Assembly (NCBI RefSeq): GCF_039537875.1
Contig: NZ_BAABBI010000002.1
Coordinates: forward strand, 310,001-374,000
Direction: 5' to 3'
DNA length: 64,000 bases
Origin: Corallibacter vietnamensis
GTDB lineage: Bacteria; Bacteroidota; Bacteroidia; Flavobacteriales; Flavobacteriaceae
A program made the translations under genes and the position numbers. Below the pieces are notes generated by a model. It was given only the letters and a program-made list of their open reading frames with translations. It made no database searches and was not told the origin of the DNA. Positions 27,382 through 37,800 of the stretch are shown piece by piece. How positions within the stretch are numbered: position 1 is the stretch's first letter; every line of letters starts with the position of its first letter.

Positions 27382-30300
27382 TTATTTTTTTATGATTCTC
27401 TTTATAATATGAGATTGTGTAGTATTCTCGGTCACTTTTATAAAATAAGTGCCGCTAGATAATGAGCTTAAATTTGTTACCAAAATCTCATTGTTTATAG
27501 GCGATTGATTTTCTAAACTTAATACAGATCGGCCGCTAATGTCATATACATTTATTCCAACACTTGTATTTATATTGTTTAATTTTACTTGTATCGTATT
27601 ATTAAAAGGATTTGGATATATTGAAATATCACTTTCACTAAAAGTATTTGTGTTTAATGTAGAATCTATAATATCTACCGTGTAATCTTCAACTTCTCCG
27701 TAGCTAAATGTTTCACATGGGTCATCTGCTGTATTTCCAGCACTACTATAATACTTCATTATAACACGCATTCTAGTTGTGCCTAATTTAGCATCTGGTA
27801 TGTTTGGTACTGTAAAGGTTGTACTTACAGGTGTCGTGTAAGAAGATTCACTTTCCATTATTTTTTCTGACGATTCAAAGGTGCCATTTTGATTAAAATC
27901 GATCCACACAGATACGGCTTCCCTGTATTGAGTACCTCTCCAATATTTGGTAACACTAATATCGTTTTCGTTTTCAGAAGTATTTAAATCTAATGTAAAA
28001 ACTGTGCCTGTTAAGTCTGAATATCCAGAAGATGTAGACGATTGGGTATTGTTATTTGTTCCATTTATATTTACATTACTAATGTATTCATAATTAATAT
28101 TACCTCCTTCTGCATCACAATAGTTAATAGCAGTTGTGGTAAATTGTTCTAAACTAGAATATGAAGAAAAACTACTGCTACAGTGTGTGCGTACTTGATA
28201 TTCATAAATTGTTTCAGGCGATAAGTTTATTAGGTTGTTATCTGGGCTGCTTAAGTTTGTAACTTCTGTCCAAGTTGATGTGCCTGCAACTCTATATCGT
28301 AATGTATAGGTTGCTGAAGGAACATTGTCCCAGCCTAATGTAGCCGAACTAGCAGTAACACTTGTAGCCATTAATCCTGTAGGAACTGTTGTTTCACAAG
28401 GAATTTGAATACCTATTATTTTAAACTCATCAAAAGTAAACCCTTCAAAGTTCATGTTTGCATAACGGTCTTGTCTGTTACTGCCGTCTGTTCTAAACTC
28501 AAATCTTAAGTAAACGGTGTTTTCTTCAAAAAGAAAGCTGTTGTTTGATGCATCAATAACATATTCTTCCATATTCCATCTGTCTTGAGTGTCACCATCA
28601 TAAAGAGGCTCTCCGTCTGGTTGAAAATCATTATTAGTTGATGACTTTCCTGAATATGTGTTATTAGCATCAGGTGCTCCTGGCTTTGTAAGTTTACCAC
28701 AAAGTGGTGTCCAGTTTGTGCCATCTGTAGACCCTTCTAGTTGTACATAATCAAAACTACGCTCTAAATCCCATTTTGCATAAAATTGAATAACAGAACT
28801 AGGAAGTCCGCTTAAGTCTACAGAACCATTCATTTGAATTCTTTTTGTTGAATTGTTGCTGTAAGAACCTCCATTTGTTGATGTTATAGCGGTGCCAGAA
28901 TAAGCATTTGAAGTGCTATACCATGTTCCTGTGGTTTGGCTCCAGTTAGACAATGCGTCTCCATTAAATAAAACGGTTGGTGTGTAATGTTTTACAATAT
29001 TAGCTTCGTATAAAACATTGTCAGAAGCATAGTCATTTGTTAGTACAACTTTAAATTCTATTTTATCATTTGTTTGAATACTAGGGCTTAATGTGTAGTT
29101 AATGGTCACATCATTTTGTTGTAATACAGTCATACCAGAAAGCACAACAGGAGCTCCTACAGATTGTATGTTTGAAGAAACAGGTGTAACGGTAACAGTG
29201 AAGTTGCTTGCTGTTTGTCCTAAATTTTCAACAGCAAATTTTAAATCACCTGATAGGTTAGCAATATTACTTTGGTTAAAGTCATGAAGCTTAGCATATT
29301 TACCACTAAAGTATGCAGCCATAAAATTCATGCGCATTGCATTTTTAGCAATATGAACATATTGTGATGGCTGTGGCCAAAAGCCACCATAGCTTCCACC
29401 TATTCCTTGAGATGATAATCCGTTTTCAGGAGTCCACGATAGTGTGTTTTTTCCAGACCCTGTTCCGCTAGGTGTGCCATTTGCACTTGTTCCAGCAGGA
29501 CCGCCTTGCATCCAGTCGTTCATATTACCACTATTTAGGTAGCTAATATAGGTACTTGGTCCATGAGCAAATCTATTATAATAAGTCATATCATAATTGT
29601 ACTTTGAGTATTCATCTGCTCTAGTATTAACTTGATCTATTCCTGCATAGGCATGTAACGCAGCATTTTTATATGAATGATGATTTAAAGCAATTTTAAA
29701 ATCATGTTCTAAAAAGAAATCGCGCATAATTTGTGTTTCATTTTCAGAGAAAGGTCCAGTTCCCATATATGTATCGCTACAAGAATTTGTAGAGGATCCT
29801 CCGTTACCCCAATAATATGCTGAATTTCTATTTAAATCAATACCTTCTAAATACGTAGAACAAGATCCTGAAGCAGAAGAGTTTCTGTTTTTACGTTGTT
29901 CGCCACCACCATTAGGAGAGGCATTTTGGTTATGTACAAATCCATCAGGATTAAAAACAGGGATGAAATATAAAGCTTGATTGTTTACCAAATTTCTAAT
30001 TGCAGGATCAGAATCATAATTCTCTAATAAATACCACATAAAGAACAACTGATTCATTACAGTTGCAGCTTCACGTGAATGAATTAGTGATTGATACAAG
30101 GTTTCAGGTTCTCCTGGTTCATCAATTTCAGGGTTGTCAGAAATACGAACCATCCAAACGGTTCTATTTTCATAGGTTTTTTGGTTTGATGGTGAGGCAT
30201 TAGCTCTAGTTGATATTAAATTAGGATACTGGGTTTTCATAGCATCTAATTCATCTAAAATCATATCATAGGTTAAGCAACCTCCAAAATGATTACTCTC

Positions 30301-30762
30301 TGATGGGTAGTTTATAGCATCATTAATACTCCAGTTGTTTGGAATATTCCAATCTATTTCATCACAACTATCATGTTGACCAACGTTATTTAATATTTCG
30401 TCTACACTATACGAACGCAACATGGTTTGCTGTTCTTGTTTCATTTGTTGCAATTCTAAACTAGCTTGCGGAAGATTGGCTATAGCGCGTTGGCTATAAA
30501 ATTGTTCCATATTCTCTATAAGCACATTATAGCTAATATCATTTTCATCTAGTTTTATTAATTGATGTTCATTAAGTTCTATTTCTAATGTGTTGTTTTT
30601 AAAAACAGCTCCACATGTTAAGTCTATACCTTCAATATCTAAAATATGAATTACAGAAGGGTTTGTGTTTGAGATGCTTACTTTTTTGTAAACTTCTTGA
30701 GAAAAAGACATTTGTAGTGCTAGCAATGCTATTACAAAAAGAAGAGTATTTTTTTTCATCAT
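27382..30762 (-). CDS. secreted M14-family zinc carboxypeptidase with GEVED, FN3-like and T9SS sorting domains
   Basis: This is a 1126-aa exported metallopeptidase. The signal peptide ends at LQMSFSQ (about 22). The M14 catalytic domain (about 155-490) shows the zinc motif HSREAA (His about 226, Glu about 229), the FIPVFNPDGF and GIDLNRN substrate-site segments, a third zinc ligand in ALNHHSY (about 357) and a catalytic-Glu segment SWTPENG (about 446). FN3-like (about 800-880, TVPTGLMATSVTASSATLGW) and GEVED (about 895-1035) domains follow, then a type A sorting domain (last 85 residues). It probably trims peptides outside the cell. The operator with TGAAATGCA lies upstream. Confidence 0.93.
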   Translation of the reverse strand: MMKKNTLLFVIALLALQMSFSQEVYKKVSISNTNPSVIHILDIEGIDLTCGAVFKNNTLEIELNEHQLIKLDENDISYNVLIENMEQFYSQRAIANLPQASLELQQMKQEQQTMLRSYSVDEILNNVGQHDSCDEIDWNIPNNWSINDAINYPSESNHFGGCLTYDMILDELDAMKTQYPNLISTRANASPSNQKTYENRTVWMVRISDNPEIDEPGEPETLYQSLIHSREAATVMNQLFFMWYLLENYDSDPAIRNLVNNQALYFIPVFNPDGFVHNQNASPNGGGEQRKNRNSSASGSCSTYLEGIDLNRNSAYYWGNGGSSTNSCSDTYMGTGPFSENETQIMRDFFLEHDFKIALNHHSYKNAALHAYAGIDQVNTRADEYSKYNYDMTYYNRFAHGPSTYISYLNSGNMNDWMQGGPAGTSANGTPSGTGSGKNTLSWTPENGLSSQGIGGSYGGFWPQPSQYVHIAKNAMRMNFMAAYFSGKYAKLHDFNQSNIANLSGDLKFAVENLGQTASNFTVTVTPVSSNIQSVGAPVVLSGMTVLQQNDVTINYTLSPSIQTNDKIEFKVVLTNDYASDNVLYEANIVKHYTPTVLFNGDALSNWSQTTGTWYSTSNAYSGTAITSTNGGSYSNNSTKRIQMNGSVDLSGLPSSVIQFYAKWDLERSFDYVQLEGSTDGTNWTPLCGKLTKPGAPDANNTYSGKSSTNNDFQPDGEPLYDGDTQDRWNMEEYVIDASNNSFLFEENTVYLRFEFRTDGSNRQDRYANMNFEGFTFDEFKIIGIQIPCETTVPTGLMATSVTASSATLGWDNVPSATYTLRYRVAGTSTWTEVTNLSSPDNNLINLSPETIYEYQVRTHCSSSFSSYSSLEQFTTTAINYCDAEGGNINYEYISNVNINGTNNNTQSSTSSGYSDLTGTVFTLDLNTSENENDISVTKYWRGTQYREAVSVWIDFNQNGTFESSEKIMESESSYTTPVSTTFTVPNIPDAKLGTTRMRVIMKYYSSAGNTADDPCETFSYGEVEDYTVDIIDSTLNTNTFSESDISIYPNPFNNTIQVKLNNINTSVGINVYDISGRSVLSLENQSPINNEILVTNLSSLSSGTYFIKVTENTTQSHIIKRIIKK

Positions 30763-30789
30763 GTTTTGTTTTAATGAATTTGAATGGTG

Positions 30790-30882
30790 CTAATATAGAA
30801 TAAAATTTTTTAAAAAATCCATAAAGTGTAAAAAAAATCCGATGAAATGCAATTTTGTACGATTTTACTACATTTTATCGGA
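30790..30882 (-). promoter_or_regulatory. direct-repeat operator and promoter of the M14 peptidase gene
   Basis: On the + strand a degenerate copy TAAAGTGTA (30822-30830) and a perfect copy TGAAATGCA (30843-30851) are 21 bp apart, with the same ATCC/TCCGA context as the other sites. An inverted related copy (TACATTTTATCGGA, 30869-30882) follows. The presumed -7 box TATATTAG (30797-30790) is a near match. The gap from -7 box to proximal copy is 24 bases. Confidence 0.55.
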
Positions 30883-30906
30883 CTTTTCAGTTGTGAAAAA
30901 TTATGG

Positions 30907-31698
30907 TTATGGATTAATAATTACCTTGCTTGAGCTTTTATTTTGATTATAAATGGTAACAATTAGATAAGTTTCTGATATATTGTAAAGTGGAATTTTT
31001 ATTTCTTGAGTAGGAGACACTGATATAGTTTTTATTTTCTGTCCATTAATATTATTCAGTGTTATTGTATTAAAATCCTCTTTTGTTTTAATATTAAGTT
31101 GTTTTGAGTTTATGATGTAATTTATTGAAACGTTACTGAATGTATTTTCATTTATAGATAAAGCAGCTGCATTTTGGTAAGTGTTATCTTTAAAAGTAAT
31201 ATAGAATTGATTAAGATATGTCCCTGAAGACAAAATTGCTTCAAAGTTAGTATCTTGAAGTCGTGTTGAAATGTTGTTTAAAGAATCATAAACAAATACA
31301 TCTATTTCAGAATTAAAATTTTCAAGACTATTTAAAGAGATTTGAATTTCGCCGGGGTTGGTTAAAAACATTCCTAGAGGATATTGTTTATTTTCATTAA
31401 AAGCACCAACGCCTTGTATGACAAAACGCTCATCTCCAATCATCCAATTTAAATCATCCGGGAAGTTATCAATATTGCGCCCATCATAGCCGTAATCAAA
31501 TCCATCTGTGGCTGAACCATCTTGAGTAAATGCTAATAACAAATGTCTTACATACCCATTTGGCATTGTAAAATCAATTCTTACACGTTGTGTAACGTTA
31601 TTTGTAATGGTCTCTTGAGTCTTTGCTGTTAGAGTAGGTTGCGTAAATGGCAAAATTAAGGCTAATGCCATGATCCATAAGTAGGTAGTTTTATTCAT
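30907..31698 (-). CDS. small secreted protein: stand-alone copy of the pre-sorting-domain module
   Basis: This 263-aa protein has a signal peptide (residues 1-25, ending PTLTAK) and then a module that is clearly homologous to residues about 2987-3140 of the 3218-aa neighbour: both share LLLAFTxD, DGFDYGYD, a VIENKK/MIGDER-like strand, a TQGVG/IQGVG turn, LENF and a final YITF or FITF strand. The last 75 residues look like a diverged type A sorting domain (NNINGQKIKTISV, then SSSKVIINP). It is therefore a minimal secreted protein made only of the module and sorting region. The function is unknown; it could be a regulator, decoy or assembly partner of the giant proteins. Confidence 0.7.
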   Translation of the reverse strand: MNKTTYLWIMALALILPFTQPTLTAKTQETITNNVTQRVRIDFTMPNGYVRHLLLAFTQDGSATDGFDYGYDGRNIDNFPDDLNWMIGDERFVIQGVGAFNENKQYPLGMFLTNPGEIQISLNSLENFNSEIDVFVYDSLNNISTRLQDTNFEAILSSGTYLNQFYITFKDNTYQNAAALSINENTFSNVSINYIINSKQLNIKTKEDFNTITLNNINGQKIKTISVSPTQEIKIPLYNISETYLIVTIYNQNKSSSKVIINP

Positions 31699-31741
31699 TT
31701 TATTTAGGGTTTAAATGAATGTTTTATTTGTTTGGGTGTGA

Positions 31742-31800
31742 CAATATAAAAAAATGTTTTATAAAAATCTATGAAATGCAAAAAAAATCGCTGAAATGCA
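31742..31800 (-). promoter_or_regulatory. direct-repeat operator and promoter of the 263-aa gene
   Basis: There are two perfect TGAAATGCA copies at 31772-31780 and 31792-31800 (read on +), 20 bp apart and joined by AAAAAAATCGC. The -7-like TATATTG lies at 31748-31742 on the - strand, 23 bases from the proximal copy. That is one helical turn more than at the 2247-aa gene and the same as at the peptidase gene. Confidence 0.6.
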
Positions 31801-31823
31801 TTTTTAGAATTATTTTATAACAA

Positions 31824-31853
31824 AAAAGCTCTCAATAATTATTGAGAGCTTTT
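31824..31853 (-). terminator. terminator of the 3218-aa gene
   Basis: A long perfect inverted repeat (AAAAGCTCTCAATAA with its complement) lies 23 bases past the stop codon at 31876 and is flanked by A and T runs. Confidence 0.88.
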
Positions 31854-31875
31854 ACAATATGATTTTTAATAAAGA

Positions 31876-34800
31876 TTAATACTTAACAATAACTTTTTTA
31901 TTTATTGTTGCTTGATTATTGGTTTGTACTTTAATAATATAATTTCCTTCAGATATATATTCAACAGGAAGTTTACATTCATTAGAAATAGGCGCATTAC
32001 TTGCATTCCATGATTTAACAGTCTGACCTAAAATATTAATTAGATATACTTGTTTTACCATCATTGTATTTGGTATCTTAATGTATATTTCATTAGTGCT
32101 ATTTAAGTAATTAACAATAGTATCATCTATACTCGTTTCTGTTACATGTAATGTTTGATCTTCTTCAAACGTTATAAAATACCTGTTTTCATAATTTCCT
32201 GCATCAAGGTTTATGTTGTAATCTATAGTGTTTAATAAGGTATAAGTTCCTAAAAGTGCATCATGTAAATACACGGTAATGGTTTCATCAAAGTTTTCAA
32301 GGTCAACCAGCGATACCTCAATGTTTCCATTACTAGTTAAATCAATAGCTAGCGGATATCTTTTTTCAGAATCAAAACTGCCAACACCTTGGGTTACGTA
32401 TTTTTTGTTTTCTATGACAAAAGACATATCGTTTGGAACAAAATCTGCGTTTTCGGCGTCATATCCATAATCAAAACCATCAGAAGCAGCATTATCAGGA
32501 GTAAATGCTAATAGAAGCGGCCTTGTAGCACCTTCAGGGGTTTTAAATTGTAAGCGTACACGCTGAATATCATCAGTAATTTCATCGGTTTCATTTCTTT
32601 GTTGTACTGCAGGAGCGTTTTTAAAGAACTCTGAATTTCCAGAAGTTTCTTTTACAAAAGCACGTTGGGTATTTTTAAATCTAACAGTGTTAGTAATTTG
32701 GTCTCCTAAATTGGCAGAGGTTACAAAGAAACCTTGCGCTACAGGAACAAAACGTTTTGGCGTGGTAGCACTGGCATCACCAACACCATTTATCTCCGGA
32801 GGAGAAACAGCCGGATTTCCTCCTGATAGGTTGTATGTTGCATAACCACCTTGATAGTCTACTGTAAGATGTGTATTATTTGTTGATGATTGTTTCCAGA
32901 AGTATAAAGTTCCATCAATACTACCAGTTGTTCCAGCATTTCCTCCAGGGATATTATCTTTAATAAATGCTTGGGCATCAATAGCTGAAGGATATGGGTT
33001 TCCAACCAGTGTTTGGTGGTTTATAGTTGCCGAGGCAGATACACTAGTTTCAATATCAGCGTTGTTAGGAAGTCCTCTAAAGGTGTAGTTTTGAGTTGCT
33101 GTTGCAGTTCCACTACCTTTCATAGTAAATCCTAATGCGGCATCAAAAGATCCATTTTGTCCTTTATAAATCCAATCAGAATAAGTGTTTTCGGAGCCCT
33201 CAGCAAAAGCATAAATCCATCGGTTACTTATTGTTAAAGGAGATGACGAGCCATTATTACCACCTGTCCATAAAGCTTGTGTGCTACCGTCGTATAGTAT
33301 GTCTCCAACTGTATATGTGCGTGCGCTATTTGTGCCAGCAGAGCTCACAGGACTACCCCAGTAATTATAGTTAAATACATTGTTTGTACCCTGTTGATCA
33401 CGTTCTATATATCCGGTAGCAGAATAATCAACCATACTACCGTTTGGTTGTAGTAATTGTGATTCGTCAACTAAATCTAAAACACCATCAATTTTAAGAT
33501 ATTTAGTAACATCCAAGCGTTGATTATTAGTAATTGAATAGCGATTTGCATCTACTAATAATCCTAAAACAGTTGTCGCTCTGTTACCAGAAGTAACATC
33601 GTGCTGAACTCGCACAATGTTCCAGTTTATAGGACTTCCATTAATACCGTTTGTGTTTGGTATTGACTGTACATAACCATTTAACCAGGTGTTAGTATTG
33701 TTCCATGTTCCATTTTGGTTTGATATATATGGTAAAGGTGCTGTTTCGTCTTGTAACGTTGTCATATTAACTAGGTTTCCTAATGTTGACGTAGCGCTGT
33801 TATCTGCTAAATTTCCAGCATTAATATCAATACCTTGATTCATTTGGTAGTAAGCTGTTAAATTAGTCCAAGTTACCCCTGAAATATCTAATCCTAAAAC
33901 AGTACCTCTTACAGAAGTTCCGTTTGCTTCTATTTCTTGATTCATCATTTCTCTAATTTGAGCAGTTGTTAGAGCAACATTCCAAACTCGAATTTCATCT
34001 AACCAACCATTAAAATGATTTGTTGGTGTATCATTAATTTGATACATAGCACCTAATAACATAGCATATGGGTTGGGTGTTGGGTTAGGGCCATGCTTTG
34101 TATTCATATCGATACCGTCAACATAAAGTTTGTAGTTACTACCGTCAAATGTTACAGCGATATGATGCCATCTGTTTGATGTTATACCATTTGCGGAAAT
34201 AGATGTGCCATTTGCATGAAATGATATGGTATTGTTTACTAATCTTAAATCGTATCCAGTTGATAAATTATTAGCATCTCTTTTGGAGAAAATAGTTTGT
34301 ATTTGCCCGTTTATTGAATGAGGTTTAATCCAAGATTCAAAACTAAAAGATCCAGATACGTCATGGTTATTTCCAAAGCTAACATAGTCATCAACACCAT
34401 CAAAATCTATATAATTACCGCAATTAGGGAATGATACTACAAAGGAATCGCTAGAATCAGAGCAAGGCGATGGATTATCTATAGTCCAAGTGATATTATA
34501 ATCAATGCCGCTTTCCCCAGTAAAAGTTGTATTAGGGTCATTGGGGTTAGAGAAAGTATATCCGCTACCAGCAGGAATAGAAGTAGCTGTCCATTGTCCA
34601 GAGCCATTAGCTTGCAATTGGATGGTTGTATCACTACAGTCAGAGATAGTTGTTAAGTTGCTCGCCGAAGCACTTAAATATGATGCTATAGTATAAGTTA
34701 CTGAATCAGCAGCGCTACTACAAGGGCCGATAGGGTCATTAGTTGTGTATGTAAGTGTTACAGAACCGTTACTAATATCGTTGCTTCCAATCGTATAGAT

Positions 34801-37800
34801 GGCATTTGGATTATTATTGTTAAACGTACCATTGCCCGATGTTGTCCAAGTTCCTGAACTCGCACCACCTCCTAAACTTGCATTAAGGCTAATGGTTGTA
34901 TCGATTTCACAAATAGATTGGTTAACACCTGCATCTACAGTTGGTATAGCATTAATAGTAACAATCATACTATCAGAAACGGCTCCACAAACACCAGCAG
35001 GATTATTAGTGGTATAGGTTAAAATTATAGAACCATTGGATATGTCAGCAGCACTAGGTGTGTAAGCTGATCCAGAAAATATACCATTACCACTTGTTGA
35101 CCAAGTAGCAGATGTTGCGCTTCCACCAAAGTTAGCAGTTGATAAATCTACAGTGTCTTCAGAGCAAATAACACTGTCAATACCAGCATAAACTGTAGCA
35201 GCTTGGTTTACTGTTATAATCACTGTGTCAATGTCTGGGCCACAAGGACCAGCAGGATCATTAGATGTTAATGTTAGTGTAACTGTTCCGTTTGAAATTG
35301 CAGGTGTGTACGTTGCGTTTAAGTCATTGATGTTTGAGAAAACACCACTAGGAGCACTCCATGTAACAGCAGATGTGCTACCGCCAATCGTTCCGTTTAA
35401 AATAATACTACCATCACTACAAATAGTTTGATTTATGCCTGCATTAACAATGGGAAGTTGGTTAATGGTTACTACCATTGAATCACTTACAGCTGGACAA
35501 ATGCCATCACTAGGTGTATTTGTATAGGTTAATGTCACAGAGCCGTTAAAAATATCGGCCGCACTAGGTGTATACATACCACTTCCAAAAGTTCCTGTTC
35601 CAGAAGAACTCCAGCTACCTACGTGATTGGTGCCATTTATACTAGCTGAAGATAAATCAACAGTATCACCTTCGCATATAGTAATATCATTTGGTGCAGT
35701 TACTGTTGGAGGTTCATTAACAGTAATGGTTACGGATTCGTTAAGATATACATTACAGTTGTTTCCGTTGCCAGGGAAAGCGCCATTGGTGTAGCGGACC
35801 CTATTTAATGTATAAGTTGTGGTTGTAGTAGGTGATACTGCTAAAGCGTAATTACCACTTGCATTTAAGTTGACATTTGTATTTCCAGAACCGTCGTTAT
35901 ATCTTATTCTAGCACCTGGTGTTCCAGAAAACATAATGGTTGTTGATTCCCCTTCACATAGTGTAAGATCAGAAGAAATGATTTCTGCTTCAGGTTCTTC
36001 TAAAATATGAATGCGCATTGTGCTTTCAAGCGGATCACACCAAAACCAGTTATCTGCAATAAGTGAAATGGTTATGATGTCACCTGGTTGTGCTGTTGCA
36101 GGAATGGTATAGGTGCTTGTTTCTGTGTAGTCGTAAATATCATTAAATACATAGCACCAACAGTCCCAACTCCAGTTTCTAGTTTGACCAAGATAATGGG
36201 TCGAGAAGCTACCGCCAGCACCATTGTCATCCCAAGTCCATTCATCATAGTCTAACCCACCATCGTCACCATTCATTTGCACTGATGTTGTACCGGCACA
36301 GATGTAAATATCGTTTCCTGCATCAATATCACTTGCAGTAAAGTTGAAAAATATGGAGTCAGTAGTAGTTGATGAAGTGCCGCAGGCATTACTAGCTGAT
36401 ACACTGATGGTTTCGTTAATAGCTAGTCCGTTTATTGATACAACAATTTCATTTGTTCCTTGTCCAGACTGAATAGATAGACCAGCTGATACAGTCCAGT
36501 TATAATTTTCTACATTAGGATCTGGAACTACAGAATATACAGCTTGATTAACTGGGCAGAAAAAAGATGAAGGCCCATCGATTGATCCAGGTGCTGCAGG
36601 TATGCCGTTATAAATAGTAATGATTCCTGAAATTGATTCTCCGGACCCACACCCTGTTGTGGTAATGGTATAGTTGTAAATACCATCTTGATTAGTGGTG
36701 CCAGAAATAGTGTAAATGCCAGAAGCTGAATCAAATGTTCCTGTAATACCAGCAGGCAAGGCAGGTGAACTTGATAAAGTTGCACCACTAGCTCCAGAAT
36801 TCAATTGAAATTGAAGATTTAAGTTGTCAGAATTATTATTACAAATACTTGGGTTTTCAGAAGAAGAAAGTAAATTAATTGTTGCATCTGGACCTACAGA
36901 AATAACTCCTGTGGCAATGGCGCTACCACAGCCTTCAGGTGTTACAGTATAATTAAAAACACCTGTTTGTGTTGGTGTACCAGAAATGGTAAATACTCCC
37001 GATGCATAATTTCCAATAATACCTGTAGGTATACCAGTAATAGTTGCATTTGTAGCGTTACCAATAGTATAAATTATGTTTGACATTGCGGTGCCGTTAC
37101 ATACCGTTTGATTATCATTTCCAGAGTTTAAATTTATTGTTGCATCCGGTGTGACAGTCATGGCAACACTTTCTCTAGCTGGCACTGGATTTGCACAGGC
37201 TAAAGAAGAGGAAACATCAACTGAAATAACATCGCCGTCTGCTATACTGCTAGATACGTATGAATTAGTATTGCCACCAACAGGACTTCCATTTACATAC
37301 CACTGATAGCTTGGCGAGGCGCCTCCATTTGTTAACCCAGTAACAAAAAATGTTGTGTTTGCACCAGAGCAAATAGGATTATTTGAAGCGTTTAATGTAT
37401 ATGAAACTGGTAAAAGCGGATTTACTGTCATAACAATATGGTTACTAGTTGTAACTGTGTTACAAGGTCCAGAAGTGATTTTAACATACACATCATCACC
37501 ATTATTTAATCCTGATGTTGTATATGTCGGACTATTGTTTCCAACAGAAACACCACCAACGAACCATTCATATTGTGGATTCGCTCCTAAATTTGAATTT
37601 GAAGATGTAAAAGTGACAGGTGTGCCTTGACAGATTGTTGTTGATGTTGAAGCTGTTATTGTTGAAGTGGCACTTTGCACATAGTCTAGAATAGTAACTG
37701 TAGTACTGCAAGTTGCAGCGTTTCCGTTATTGTCTATAGCTGTAAGCGTTACTGTATTGTTTCCAATGTTTGAGCAATCAAAGTTGGTTTGATCAATAGA

